Shown one piece after another: positions 33,672-42,993 of a stretch of 64,000 bases of DNA. A model generated the notes under the pieces. It was not told the DNA's origin. It ran no database searches and saw only the letters and a program-made list of their open reading frames with translations. This stretch comes from Shewanella hanedai. Its GTDB lineage: Bacteria > Pseudomonadota > Gammaproteobacteria > Enterobacterales > Shewanellaceae. The stretch spans positions 1-64,000 of the forward strand of contig NZ_VKGK01000029.1 of the NCBI RefSeq assembly GCF_007197645.1, written 5' to 3'. The first letter of the stretch is position 1, and each line of letters begins with the position of its first letter. Position numbers and translations under genes: made by a program.

Positions 33672-35234
33672 TTGATAATGAAGGATTCAATGGCCAGCGC
33701 TTCTCAGGTCAACTTATTAAAGCAAAAACTGCACCTCGCTAAAGCTGCTCTTACTGAACTTGATGAAGAGCAAAATGAGAAGTTACAGACTTTATTGCAG
33801 TTTATCGGTCATTTGAGCCTTGCGTGCAAAGGGCAAAATGTCGAGCTCGACAATAAGTTAGCTAAACTCAGGCATCTGTTAACCAAGTTTGAAAGTGTCG
33901 AAGAGGCACTCCCTGAACTTGTCGATATAGAGCAGCTGTTAAAGAAGCAATATAATCATGTCATGGTGCAGCTAGAAGACAGTCGCGTCAGCCTATCTCG
34001 TGTCATACGTCAGATCCAGCGCATAGATTCAGCTCCAGAAAAGATAAAAAAAGAGATCAACTATTTCAAGAAAGATTTGGGCAAACCTTTCCACAGTTTT
34101 TGGGACTACATCCCTAAAGTAGAACAATTGGTGAGCTTCTATGAAGAGATATTAGAAGATCAACTCAGGCATGGCGAAGCCATAAAAATATCCCCGAAAC
34201 ACCGCCAGTTGGCCCATGAATTGTCACAGATGATCTCTGAAGTCGAATTTAGAAAACATCAAAGAGATCAAGTTCTCACCATTAAAGATAGACTCAGTAA
34301 CGACATTGAAGTTGACAGCTTAATCGAAGCTTATCAAACAATTTTGACCTTGCTATTGGAAAACATTTCCCAAGAAAAATCAGCATCGCAAGAGTTTCTT
34401 TGTGCTCTCAATGACTCACTCACTGTAGTAAGGGAAGTCGTCACTGATTCATGTAATAACAGTCAGCGCAGCTTTCAACTTAAGAAGCAGATAAACCATG
34501 AGCTCTACTCACGAGTGGATAATGTTGGCGAAGCTATCATCAATATTGATGATATTCATAACTTAAAATCACAAGTGACTGAACAACTTGCCTCCATTAG
34601 GACTTCACTAGGGCGCAAAGAAGCCCTCGAAGAACGGGAACTTATCCTGCTCAAAAAATCCATGGATATACTGAAAAAAGAGGTCAATGAGCTGGGGAAA
34701 GAAGCTGCTGACTATAAAGAGCGTTTATTTGAACAGCAGAAAATTAACCTACTCGATTCGCTCACTCAATTACCTAATCGCGCTGCGCTCGAAGAACGTA
34801 TGGAGCAAGAGTTCAGGCACTTTCAACGACATAAGCAGCCCTTATGGGTTGCAGTGGCCGACATTGATCATTTCAAGAATATCAACGATAGTTTTGGTCA
34901 TAGCACAGGCGATAAAACACTTCAGGTTATCGCAATGGCGCTGAAAAACTCACTGAGAGATACGGAGTTTGTCGCACGATATGGCGGCGAAGAATTTGTC
35001 CTACTCATACCAGAAGTGAACGCTACTGACATTGAACAATTATTGAACAGAGTGAGAGAAAAAGTAAAAAGTATTCCCTTTAAGTTTAAAAATCAGAGAA
35101 TTACAGTTACAGTATCTATAGGTGCTGCACAAATTTTGGAAAATGAGCTTATCAATGAAACCTTTGATCGAGCAGATGCAGCGCTTTACCGAGCTAAACA
35201 TGAAAGCAGAGACAGAGTCATCATTGACGTGTAA
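33672..35234 (+). CDS. Diguanylate cyclase with long N-terminal coiled-coil region
   Basis: About 520 residues; the start is either the TTG at 33672 (AGGA at good spacing) or the ATG at 33678. The first ~340 residues are helical with heptad-like Leu patterns and no membrane segment. The C-terminal GGDEF domain is intact: LLDSLTQLPNRAALEERM, DIDHFKNINDSFGHSTGDK, and the active loop RYGGEEFVLLIP near 436. It should make c-di-GMP in the cytoplasm. The RxxD inhibitory site usually found five residues before GGEEF reads RDTEFVARYGGEEF, so product inhibition is possible. Confidence 0.9.
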   Translation: MIMKDSMASASQVNLLKQKLHLAKAALTELDEEQNEKLQTLLQFIGHLSLACKGQNVELDNKLAKLRHLLTKFESVEEALPELVDIEQLLKKQYNHVMVQLEDSRVSLSRVIRQIQRIDSAPEKIKKEINYFKKDLGKPFHSFWDYIPKVEQLVSFYEEILEDQLRHGEAIKISPKHRQLAHELSQMISEVEFRKHQRDQVLTIKDRLSNDIEVDSLIEAYQTILTLLLENISQEKSASQEFLCALNDSLTVVREVVTDSCNNSQRSFQLKKQINHELYSRVDNVGEAIINIDDIHNLKSQVTEQLASIRTSLGRKEALEERELILLKKSMDILKKEVNELGKEAADYKERLFEQQKINLLDSLTQLPNRAALEERMEQEFRHFQRHKQPLWVAVADIDHFKNINDSFGHSTGDKTLQVIAMALKNSLRDTEFVARYGGEEFVLLIPEVNATDIEQLLNRVREKVKSIPFKFKNQRITVTVSIGAAQILENELINETFDRADAALYRAKHESRDRVIIDV

Positions 35235-35263
35235 GCCTATGCAGTTCATATAAATATAGGCTC

Positions 35264-35283
35264 GGCACCATAAGTTTGGTGCC
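35264..35283 (+). terminator. Possible terminator of the diguanylate cyclase gene
   Basis: GGCACCA/TGGTGCC stem with a 6-base loop, 30 bases after the stop codon; the U-tract is weak. Confidence 0.45.
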
Positions 35284-35327
35284 TTCACAACACACCTTTG
35301 AACTCAAGTCAGAGCTAAGGAGTTGTT

Positions 35328-36680
35328 ATGATTGTAAATGTCAGCCCTCGAGGTAGCATGGATCAACTTTCCCAACTGGAAGTTGATCGCCTCAAACAAA
35401 ACTCGACAAGTGAGCTCTACCAACTTTATAGAAGTTGTTCACTCGCAGTACTTGCCTCCGGCCTACAAAGCGATAATGCGGAAAGCCTCTTCGGACAATT
35501 TGAAGATTTTAATATTAACGTTCTTCGCCGTGAACGTGGAATTAAGATCGAACTGATTAATCCTCCAGAAGCAGCTTTTGTTGACGGTAAAATTATTGTT
35601 GGTATCCAAGAACACCTATTCGCCGTATTACGTGACATTGTTTATCTCAGCGATAGATACGACAACCTCAAAAATATTAATTTAACCAACCCAAGCCACA
35701 TCACCAATGTGGTATTCGATATTCTGAGAAATGGCCGCTCTATGCCATTAGAAGATCCAAGTATCGTGGTCTGTTGGGGCGGACACAGTATCAATGATAC
35801 TGAGTTCCATTATACCCAAGACGTAGGGTATGAACTTGGGCTGCGTGAGATGAACATCTGCACCGGCTGTGGACCTGGTGCCATGGAGGGTCCCATGAAA
35901 GGGGCTGCCATAGGCCATGCCAAGCAACGGATAAGCAAAGCACGTTATATCGGCCTCACAGAGCCAAGTATTATCGCTGCCGAGCCACCCAATCAGATTG
36001 TTAACGAACTCGTCATACTGCCAGATATTGAAAAACGACTCGAAGCATTTGTGCGTCTAGGTCACGGGATTGTTATCTTCCCTGGTGGAGCAGGCACAGC
36101 AGAAGAACTGCTCTATCTCTTAGGCATATTGCTTAATAAAGAGAACCAAGGCATTCCTTTCCCATTGGTGCTTACAGGACCAAAAGAAAGTGCTGATTAC
36201 TTCTTACGGATCGATGAGTTTATTGCCGCAACTTTAGGCGAAGAAGCGCAGAGTAAATATGAAATAATCATTGATGATCCTGTTCGTGTCGCTCGAATTA
36301 TGAGCCATGGTATGGATATTGTTAAGGATCACAGGAAAACATCAGGTGACTCTTTTCAATATAACTGGTCACTGAAAATTGAACCCGATTTCCAGCTCCC
36401 CTTTGATCCAACCCATGAAATGATGGGCAACCTCAACTTACATTTCCAAGCTGATAAGGCTGAACTTGCAGCAAACTTAAGAAGGGCATTTTCCGGGATT
36501 GTTGCTGGTAATGTGAAAATGGAAACCATAAAAAATGTGGTTGAATATGGACCATTTGAGCTTAATGGCGACAAAACCATGATGACATTAATGGATAAGC
36601 TGCTTAAGGCCTTCGTTAAACAACAAAGAATGAAGCTCCCTGGCAGTAAATATGTACCTTGTTATAAAATAAACACCTAA
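35328..36680 (+). CDS. ppnN: Pyrimidine/purine-5'-nucleotide nucleosidase PpnN (YgdH)
   Basis: 450 residues, matching E. coli PpnN (about 454). The LOG-type nucleosidase core shows GCGPGAMEGPMKGAAIGHAK (about 185-205) and the phosphoribosyl-binding PGGAGTAEELLYLLG (about 252-266), flanked by the N- and C-terminal domains that bind (p)ppGpp in PpnN. It releases the base from nucleoside 5'-monophosphates, linking nucleotide salvage with the stringent response. AAGGAG lies 7 bases before the ATG. It sits directly upstream of xni, the usual Shewanella order. Confidence 0.95.
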   Translation: MIVNVSPRGSMDQLSQLEVDRLKQNSTSELYQLYRSCSLAVLASGLQSDNAESLFGQFEDFNINVLRRERGIKIELINPPEAAFVDGKIIVGIQEHLFAVLRDIVYLSDRYDNLKNINLTNPSHITNVVFDILRNGRSMPLEDPSIVVCWGGHSINDTEFHYTQDVGYELGLREMNICTGCGPGAMEGPMKGAAIGHAKQRISKARYIGLTEPSIIAAEPPNQIVNELVILPDIEKRLEAFVRLGHGIVIFPGGAGTAEELLYLLGILLNKENQGIPFPLVLTGPKESADYFLRIDEFIAATLGEEAQSKYEIIIDDPVRVARIMSHGMDIVKDHRKTSGDSFQYNWSLKIEPDFQLPFDPTHEMMGNLNLHFQADKAELAANLRRAFSGIVAGNVKMETIKNVVEYGPFELNGDKTMMTLMDKLLKAFVKQQRMKLPGSKYVPCYKINT

Positions 36681-36690
36681 ATAAGCGTAT

Positions 36691-36731
36691 ATACCGAGTA
36701 TTAACCTGCATAATTGATTAATACTCGGTAT
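36691..36731. repeat. 14-bp inverted repeat between ppnN and xni
   Basis: Arms at 36691-36704 and 36718-36731 are perfect around a 13-base loop. No U-tract follows. It may be an attenuator-like hairpin or an old repeat. Confidence 0.5.
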
Positions 36732-36779
36732 GCTTAATTCCTATAAATTCATTCAATAAAATAACTCTCGCGACGACTC

Positions 36780-37538
36780 ATGAATACTTTTTTAATCATA
36801 GATGGCCTTAATTTAGTACGCCGTATTCACGCTGCTCAACCTAATGAAAATGACATTAATGGCTTGGATACTCGGGTGGGGTCAGCTTGTAAAAAGTTAC
36901 TCAAACATCATCAGCCCACTCATGTCGCAGTGGTATGGGACGGCGATGCACTCTCATGGCGAAAGTCACTGTATGATGATTACAAAAAAGGCAGAAAGCC
37001 GATGCCTGAAGCGCTGGCAGCCACACTTCCAGCATTAAAGAACTACCTCAGTGAGCTTAATGTAAACTCAATTAATGCCGAGTCAGAAGCTGACGATGTT
37101 ATAGCTACACTGGCGACTAAGTTGGCTCAAAACCAAGGCAAAGCCATTATTGTTTCCACAGATAAAGGCTTTACACAATTAACCCATCCTAATATCGAGC
37201 GCTGGGATCATTTTAATCAAGACTATATCACCGTAAAACAAAGAGAAGAGAAGCTCGGCGTTGAACGCAGCCAATTTATCGACTATTTGGCACTTGCTGG
37301 CGATAGTGGTAATAAGATCCCTGGCGTACCAGGAATAGGCCCAAAATCGGCAACTGAGTTATTAAAAATTTTCCGCTCTCTGACCAATATCTATGGTTCA
37401 ATAGACAAAATCGGCGCTAAGCAAGCCAAGAAACTTGAAGACGGAAAACAGATGGCAAGAATGAGCTATAAACTAGTACAACTGCAAACAGACATTCCGT
37501 TGAATGCCAATTTAAGTCAGTTTAGGCTTCCTCATTAA
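36780..37538 (+). CDS. xni: Flap endonuclease Xni (exonuclease IX)
   Basis: 252 residues, the size of the single-domain 5' nuclease. It starts FLIIDGLNLVRRIHAAQP, has the acidic metal cluster EAEADD-type ESEADDVIATLA, STDKGFTQL, and the helix-hairpin-helix GVPGIGPKSATELLK near 180. It cleaves 5' flaps during DNA repair and resembles the nuclease domain of Pol I. The CGACGACTC before the ATG gives only a weak ribosome binding site. Confidence 0.93.
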   Translation: MNTFLIIDGLNLVRRIHAAQPNENDINGLDTRVGSACKKLLKHHQPTHVAVVWDGDALSWRKSLYDDYKKGRKPMPEALAATLPALKNYLSELNVNSINAESEADDVIATLATKLAQNQGKAIIVSTDKGFTQLTHPNIERWDHFNQDYITVKQREEKLGVERSQFIDYLALAGDSGNKIPGVPGIGPKSATELLKIFRSLTNIYGSIDKIGAKQAKKLEDGKQMARMSYKLVQLQTDIPLNANLSQFRLPH

Positions 37539-37694
37539 ATCAAGGCTTAACTCCTGCGAAATCAACATAGAGCTTGTAAATATCATGTTACCGATTTAAC
37601 ATTTACCGACTTGAGTGATACAGGTATATTGATACGCATCTTATATTTTCATTCTTTTTAGCTTTTGCTTAGACCTTAAGGACCTTGTGCATAA

Positions 37695-38090
37695 ATGAAA
37701 TCTAAACTTCCCGTCATTATCGGTTCCATTTTTGCAGCCTACTTGGCTTTTGTTGCTGTTGTCGTTGTTGTTTATGATCCAACGCCCGATGAGATGGATT
37801 GGGAAGATAGACAGACTTATATCAATGCGCAGCTCTCTGAAATCACATTGGGGCAGTCATTGGTTGAAATAAAAACCTTATTAGGTAAGGCTGATTTCAG
37901 TGAGGCTCGAGTTGCCAATGAAAATACGATACAAGTACTTTTTTATCGTACTCATCATATGAAGTCTGATGGTGAAACCACCCGAGACGAATGCACACCA
38001 TTACTGTTTAAAGATCAAAAACTCATCGCTTGGGGAGAAGGTACTTACCAACAGTATCTCACCAATGGTGGTGCAACAAATACGCTTTAA
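37695..38090 (+). CDS. DUF3192 protein, membrane-anchored
   Basis: 131 residues with one N-terminal membrane segment (about 7-27, rich in Val) that looks like an uncleaved anchor or signal peptide. The remainder matches DUF3192: LSEITLGQSLVEIKTLLGKADFSEA and the RDECTPLLFKDQKLIAWGE ending, distantly like the BamE/SmpA fold. The function is not established. It follows xni by about 155 bases, so co-transcription is uncertain. Confidence 0.8.
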   Translation: MKSKLPVIIGSIFAAYLAFVAVVVVVYDPTPDEMDWEDRQTYINAQLSEITLGQSLVEIKTLLGKADFSEARVANENTIQVLFYRTHHMKSDGETTRDECTPLLFKDQKLIAWGEGTYQQYLTNGGATNTL

Positions 38091-38115
38091 ACGTCTGCTG
38101 AATAGGCTAGTCCAA

Positions 38116-39007
38116 CTAGTCTATTACCTCATTTTTTGGATTTAGTTTTGAGGTCAAAACATGATCTTGCCAGCTGCCAGCAATCTTCAAATAAGACTTC
38201 GCTAATCCCTCTTCTTCAAAGCCCAAAGATCTGAGTAATTGTCCACTTCGTTCATTATTTGGAATGTAGTTAGCCATGATTCGATGAAGCTTAAACTCAT
38301 CAAAGATATAAGCTATTCCAGCTTCAAGGATTTCACGCATAATGCCTTGCCTCTCAAGCATTTTATCAATTGAATAACCGAGATAACAAGCTTGCAAGGG
38401 GCCTCGTACGATATTAGTAAAACGATACCAATCGGTATAAAGATGTGACCGCTCAGCGAGAATTTAGCGCTTCAGAGGCAAGGTCATTAATTGCTCCTGC
38501 ATTAATGACATTCACCACATCCATGTGTCTTGCAACGAGTGAAGAACATAGTTGCTCTACGTTTAAGCTCGTTAACACAGTATCTGATGTGCTAAAACTC
38601 GCCTGTAAGGAGGGTTTTTGGCTGCCTACTTCTGCGTAGAATGAACTCACAAGGGAATAACCATTCCATCATCCATTCGCCTTGAATTAGTTTGCCAAAA
38701 ACACTCTGAGTAGGTCACTTTCTTATACCGGTTGGTATCCCCCCAATATTTGTCCGTTAATATCAGCAGATACTAAGCCATCTCTTATATTCCCTCTAGC
38801 AACAAAATTGACGGCACCACCAGCGAAAAAAAGATCATTGCTCACTTGGAGTCTCTTACTCACTTGAGACGCCTCAAGGTAATCGTTATCTCTTTCTGGC
38901 TCCCATGGTGATAAATGCAAACGATTACGCTTATGGTAATCAATGAGTACTTGATGATCATAATGCTGCAACAGTGTCAGCGTGGTTATCTTAGGGATTT
39001 TTAGCAT
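38116..39007 (-). pseudogene. RimJ-type GNAT acetyltransferase gene split by a MITE-like insertion
   Basis: The front half (39007 to about 38740) encodes MLKIPKITTLTLLQHYDHQV ... HLSPWEPERD ... ADINGQIL, and the back half (about 38422 to 38116) encodes RFTNIVRGPLQACYLGYSID ... HRIMANYIPNNERSGQLL. Joined, they give the full ~190-residue RimJ-like protein alanine N-acetyltransferase. Between them lies a 316-bp element with terminal inverted repeats, which ends the front half after GGYQPV. AAGGATAAGTGAGT precedes the start. The gene should be inactive unless the element is lost. Confidence 0.85.
38424..38739. mobile_element. MITE-like element inserted in the rimJ-like gene
   Basis: The ends are inverted repeats of about 27 bp with five mismatches: 38424-38450 begins GATACCAATCGGTATAAAG and the complement of 38713-38739 begins GATACCAACCGGTATAAGA. 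Both end GTGACC. The interior has no transposase; a 65-codon reading frame on the minus strand (38453-38650) is open but not recognised. Size and structure fit a non-autonomous MITE. No clear target duplication was found, the flanks being AAAC and CCCC. Confidence 0.75.
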
Positions 39008-39034
39008 AAATACTCACTTATCCTTGCTGTTGAA

Positions 39035-39145
39035 CTATCTGCCACCAGCTAGATCGACAAAGGTGCCAGTGACATAAGAAGCTTCATCTGAAAGTAACCA
39101 AGCAATTCCGCGCCCACCACCGGTGATCAATGCCACTTTCTCCAT
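39035..39145 (-). pseudogene. Short-chain dehydrogenase reduced to 36 codons by in-frame deletion
   Basis: The frame reads MEKVALITGGGRGI joined directly to AWLLSDEASYVTGTFVDLAG and ends GR-stop. The first part is the N-terminal NAD(P)-binding TGxxxGI motif and the second the C-terminal end of an SDR (LLSDEASYVTG). About 200 residues including the Ser-Tyr-Lys catalytic centre are missing. An AGAGAGG ribosome binding site remains before the ATG. It lies next to the disrupted rimJ-like gene. Confidence 0.8.
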
Positions 39146-39192
39146 ACCAACCTCTCTGAGTTTGCCCTAGGCAACTTTGTTAAATGATTAAC

Positions 39193-39660
39193 TCATATCC
39201 AACGCCTTACCTTCTCCTGATAACGCAGATATTCGTCACCAAACTTACGCGTGAGATAAGCCTCTTCAGGTTTAATAGCAACATAATAAACACCAATACA
39301 AGAGGGAAGTACGCTTGAAATAAGCCAAACATCACTGAAATATAAGCCTAATCCCACAGGAACCGTGCAAAAAGCCAAATAGATAGGATTTCGCGAGTAG
39401 GCGTATACACCAGTCTTAATAATGGATGAGGTAGGTTGCCAAGGTTCGACTGCTGTTTTAGCTGTTTTAAATTGATATAACAGGTACAGCAACAAGGTCA
39501 CTCCAACCAGTAGCAGAGCTAAACCCAAATAGGTGATTGGAGCAGTAAAAGTCAGTTCGATGGGCGCAAATAAGCTGTTTAAATAAGCCAATAACATAAA
39601 CAAGATAAATATCAGCGGCGGGGGAATTTTAACGCCAGGACCATTAACATCCTTCTCCAT
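39193..39660 (-). CDS. Isoprenylcysteine carboxyl methyltransferase-like membrane protein
   Basis: 155 residues from the ATG at 39660 (AAGGAG 7 bases upstream; a longer frame to 39732 is not needed). Four hydrophobic segments are followed by the SAM-binding GVYAYSRNPIYLAF motif and a closing EEAYLTRKFGDEYLRYQEKV, both typical of the ICMT/PEMT family. Bacterial members methylate lipids or unknown small substrates in the inner membrane. The 140-base gap to the next gene carries that gene's terminator. Confidence 0.8.
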   Translation of the reverse strand: MEKDVNGPGVKIPPPLIFILFMLLAYLNSLFAPIELTFTAPITYLGLALLLVGVTLLLYLLYQFKTAKTAVEPWQPTSSIIKTGVYAYSRNPIYLAFCTVPVGLGLYFSDVWLISSVLPSCIGVYYVAIKPEEAYLTRKFGDEYLRYQEKVRRWI

Positions 39661-39796
39661 GAGTCTCTCCTTGATATAACTCAATATTGATACTCGCCAT
39701 GACGAATATTCATAACGATTAATCGAAAACAATCAAATTAGACTACACATAAATAGCTTGAATAACAAACAGCTAAAACAAAATATTCAAGGCTAT

Positions 39797-39833
39797 AAAA
39801 AAGCCAAGTGAATTGAAATCACTCGGCTTTTTT
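39797..39833 (-). terminator. Terminator of the S9 peptidase gene
   Basis: 15-bp arms with one mismatch and a T-tract on the minus strand, 40 bases beyond the stop codon. Confidence 0.85.
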
Positions 39834-39872
39834 AAATTACACAACGCTGTTAGTCGTTATCGGCATTGAAGC

Positions 39873-42716
39873 TTAGTCAGCTTTTTTATACTCAGTATAC
39901 GCTTCACCTTGGGTCAACCAGCTCGGCGCAGGTTCCCCTTTAAGGTAATGACCAAAATACTCCGTCATGCGAATACTATAATCGAGTTTGTTTGGGTATT
40001 TTTTGAGATGATGAGGTTCATCTTCATATTGTAAAAACACCACATCTTTACCCGCACGACGCATGGCGAGGTAAAGTTCAATCCCCTGCTCCCATGGCAC
40101 CGCGTCATCTTTATCACCAAACATGATCATCATCGGTGTTTTGATTCGTTCGGCATAAAAGATAGGTGAGTTCTCAATATACTTTTGTGGTGCCCTAAAC
40201 AAACTATCACCGATACGGCTTTGCCCTGTCTCATACTGGAACTGACGCGCTAAACCGCTGCCGTGTCGAATTCCGCTATAAGCACTGGTCATGTTCGATA
40301 CCGGAGCACCGGTAACCGCAGCCTTAAAAATATCCGTCTGCGTCACGGCAAAAGCTGTTTGATATCCGCCCCATGAATGCCCCTGAATACCTATAGCATC
40401 AGGATCTGCCACGCCCATCTCGATAATCTTCTGCACCCCAGAAGTTAACGCCTGCACCGACGAAGCACCGGGATACCCCACTTCAAAACGGATATCGGGG
40501 AGGAAAACCGCGTAACCGTTATCAACATACCAAGCAAAGTTAGGTCTATGATTGAGCTTCATCGAAGGAAAAGCATTCAATCTGTCACTCATGAAGCGAT
40601 AGAAGTAAACCAGCACTGGGTAACGTTTACCTTCAACATAGTTCGTTGGCTTGATAAGCACACCATCAAGCGGCTGACCGTCACCGTTTGTCCAATGTAC
40701 GAGCTCAGATTTACCCCAATTAAATTGACGTTTTTGAGCATCGAAATCGGTTTGACGTTTGGCTTTCTCTGGGGCGGAATAATCAGCGCTATAAAAATCA
40801 GGGAAGAGATCGTAACGCTCTTTTGAGAATACGATAGTCTGTGCATCTTCACTGCGCGCTAATGTCTTTAGCTTATAGTCGCCTTCCATCAACGTCGTGA
40901 CACCCGAGGTGCCTAACTTCGCCTGATAATAACCATCGCCTTTGGTTCTTTCGTTGTATCCATGTAATAGCACTGCTTGATTACTGGCTAATACCGCTGG
41001 CTTATTTTCATCTTTAACTAAACCAGTAACACGATACTGAATTCCCTGCTTACGCCCTTTTCCCTCAGTCAGTTTAAAACCTTCTAAAGATGCGGTGTTC
41101 ATCTGCCAAATATCGTACTTGTCATAGATGAGCAGACCAGCATCATTGTCTAACCAAGGACCAAAACCGTAACCCGGTGCAGTAGATGGATAATCATGAT
41201 CTTCATCTGCAAAAGAGACGTTCAAACCTTTGGTTAGATTATGACGACGCGCTTTAGATACTTGATACAGGTACACGTCCCCCTGCTGGTAATAGACGGC
41301 GAAACGCTCATTTGGCGATAAGCTAGGTGCTTGATCGCTGGCTTGCTGAACCAAAATAGAGGTCTTGTGGCCAGTATTAAGGTCAATAAGGTAATAATCG
41401 CGATAAAAACCAGCCCAGGTGATCATCTTGCGATAAGGGATATCTGAGCTGCCGATAACAAAACGTGATTGCTCTTGCAGATCAACATAAGGCACTGAGG
41501 TGTCAGCAAGCTGCACCAAGTTATTCCCCTTAAGGTGCAATACCGCTAGGTAAGTACGCTTCTGTTCTTTCTTGTATTGTTTAATCTCATTAGGCTTGAT
41601 ACGGGCATCTTCTCCATGCCAAATTTTCAAACCACGTTGACCAGTAACCACCTCTTGATCAAACAGGTCGTCCTGTGTTGCTATCTTTTTAAGTTCAACT
41701 TGCTGACTCACCTGAGGCACGCGTCCAAAGAAGAGACGCTTGCTATCTTCTGAAAACCTGAGTTTAGTGTAACGATTCAGTTTCCACTCTTTAGATACTG
41801 GCGCAGATTTTACATCCCCAGTGGCAATGTTTAACAGCGAAAGGTGGTATTCACGACCATAAGGTGCTTGCTTGCTATCACCATGGGTGAAGGCGATATA
41901 TTTTCCGTCTTCACTTAACGAGACTTCACCAATCTGCTGATTATTGAACTGGCGGACAATCTCTCTGGCGTTATTATCGAGCGATACCAATACCAGCTGA
42001 TGTTTCTTAGCCTTAGTATCGTTACTCGCTAGCACAAGGTGCTTGCCCGCTTTGTCGAAATAAAACCGACTCACGTTCGCAATAGTCTGACTTACCCCAG
42101 TATTAAGCGCCACTAATGTTAATTCGCTGCCCTTATCGAATTTATCGACCTTTGCCTTTTTCTCTTTCTCTTTCTCTGCTGACTTATCGACAACAGTCTT
42201 GTCTTTATCATCGATTTTATCGGCTTCTTTGGGCTCAAACCAAACCGCTAAATGCGTTCCGGATTGATTAAAACTAAACTCTTTTACACGTTCAAAGCGT
42301 TGCTCTTTGCCTGTCTGAGTATCGAGCAGCGCCATGCCTGATTTCAGTTTTTTCTTCTCTTTACTCGAAGCAACTTCCTTTTCCAGCAATGGCGTATCAA
42401 TAGAGAAGGCAACAAAACGGCCATCATGGCTCACTTGCGGTTTAGAGCCCCCCTTTACGATAAATTTCTTCGATGACGTCAATGATTGAACTAAACCATG
42501 GCTATCGCCACGATCCGGCGACACTTCGACAGCAAGTAGTTTACCTGTCGCAGAAATCACAGGCTGCTTTAACGATTCGAACTTCATGATACCGTTGTTC
42601 GTGATGGCTTTATGACTCAGTTGAGCGTCTGTTGCCGCATAAGCGCCAACAGAGACTATACTTGCTGAAGCAAGCAAAAATGATGCGATGGGTAATAACT
42701 TCAAAGTCTTCCTCAT
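39873..42716 (-). CDS. Prolyl-oligopeptidase-family (S9) serine peptidase, exported
   Basis: 947 residues with a signal peptide cleaved near AYA-AT. A beta-propeller-like region (about 50-680) contains a charged insert rich in Lys, Asp and Glu near 165-200. The C-terminal alpha/beta-hydrolase domain has nucleophile Ser in GIQGHSWGGYQTAF (about 782), Asp in MFGDKDDAVPW (about 868) and His in EDEPHHLKKYPN (about 901). It likely trims peptides in the periplasm. It is transcribed divergently from the isocitrate dehydrogenase gene. Confidence 0.92.
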   Translation of the reverse strand: MRKTLKLLPIASFLLASASIVSVGAYAATDAQLSHKAITNNGIMKFESLKQPVISATGKLLAVEVSPDRGDSHGLVQSLTSSKKFIVKGGSKPQVSHDGRFVAFSIDTPLLEKEVASSKEKKKLKSGMALLDTQTGKEQRFERVKEFSFNQSGTHLAVWFEPKEADKIDDKDKTVVDKSAEKEKEKKAKVDKFDKGSELTLVALNTGVSQTIANVSRFYFDKAGKHLVLASNDTKAKKHQLVLVSLDNNAREIVRQFNNQQIGEVSLSEDGKYIAFTHGDSKQAPYGREYHLSLLNIATGDVKSAPVSKEWKLNRYTKLRFSEDSKRLFFGRVPQVSQQVELKKIATQDDLFDQEVVTGQRGLKIWHGEDARIKPNEIKQYKKEQKRTYLAVLHLKGNNLVQLADTSVPYVDLQEQSRFVIGSSDIPYRKMITWAGFYRDYYLIDLNTGHKTSILVQQASDQAPSLSPNERFAVYYQQGDVYLYQVSKARRHNLTKGLNVSFADEDHDYPSTAPGYGFGPWLDNDAGLLIYDKYDIWQMNTASLEGFKLTEGKGRKQGIQYRVTGLVKDENKPAVLASNQAVLLHGYNERTKGDGYYQAKLGTSGVTTLMEGDYKLKTLARSEDAQTIVFSKERYDLFPDFYSADYSAPEKAKRQTDFDAQKRQFNWGKSELVHWTNGDGQPLDGVLIKPTNYVEGKRYPVLVYFYRFMSDRLNAFPSMKLNHRPNFAWYVDNGYAVFLPDIRFEVGYPGASSVQALTSGVQKIIEMGVADPDAIGIQGHSWGGYQTAFAVTQTDIFKAAVTGAPVSNMTSAYSGIRHGSGLARQFQYETGQSRIGDSLFRAPQKYIENSPIFYAERIKTPMMIMFGDKDDAVPWEQGIELYLAMRRAGKDVVFLQYEDEPHHLKKYPNKLDYSIRMTEYFGHYLKGEPAPSWLTQGEAYTEYKKAD

Positions 42717-42993
42717 TTTTTATTATTGTTAGTTGAAGTAGCGTGATAATTGTTTTGGATATTAGACCAAAGTAGACTTTTTTAACCTTTAGCGATCAAT
42801 CATCGCCATAAGCCCTCTTTATTGCAAGATACACTATATAAAAAAACGTGAGACTGCTCACTATTTTCTGTGAAAAATGTTTAAAAGTGTTTAAAATAAA
42901 GAGGTGAATTATAATAAATCATATTACGTCATGTCGCTGTGTCTTTTGACATGGCCAGATAATAGCAGTACAACGAAACGTTGAAGGACTCTC

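Noticed and set aside
38453..38650. 65-codon frame inside the MITE-like element
   Set aside because: No ribosome binding site or recognisable domain; not called as a gene, though it is mentioned with the element.
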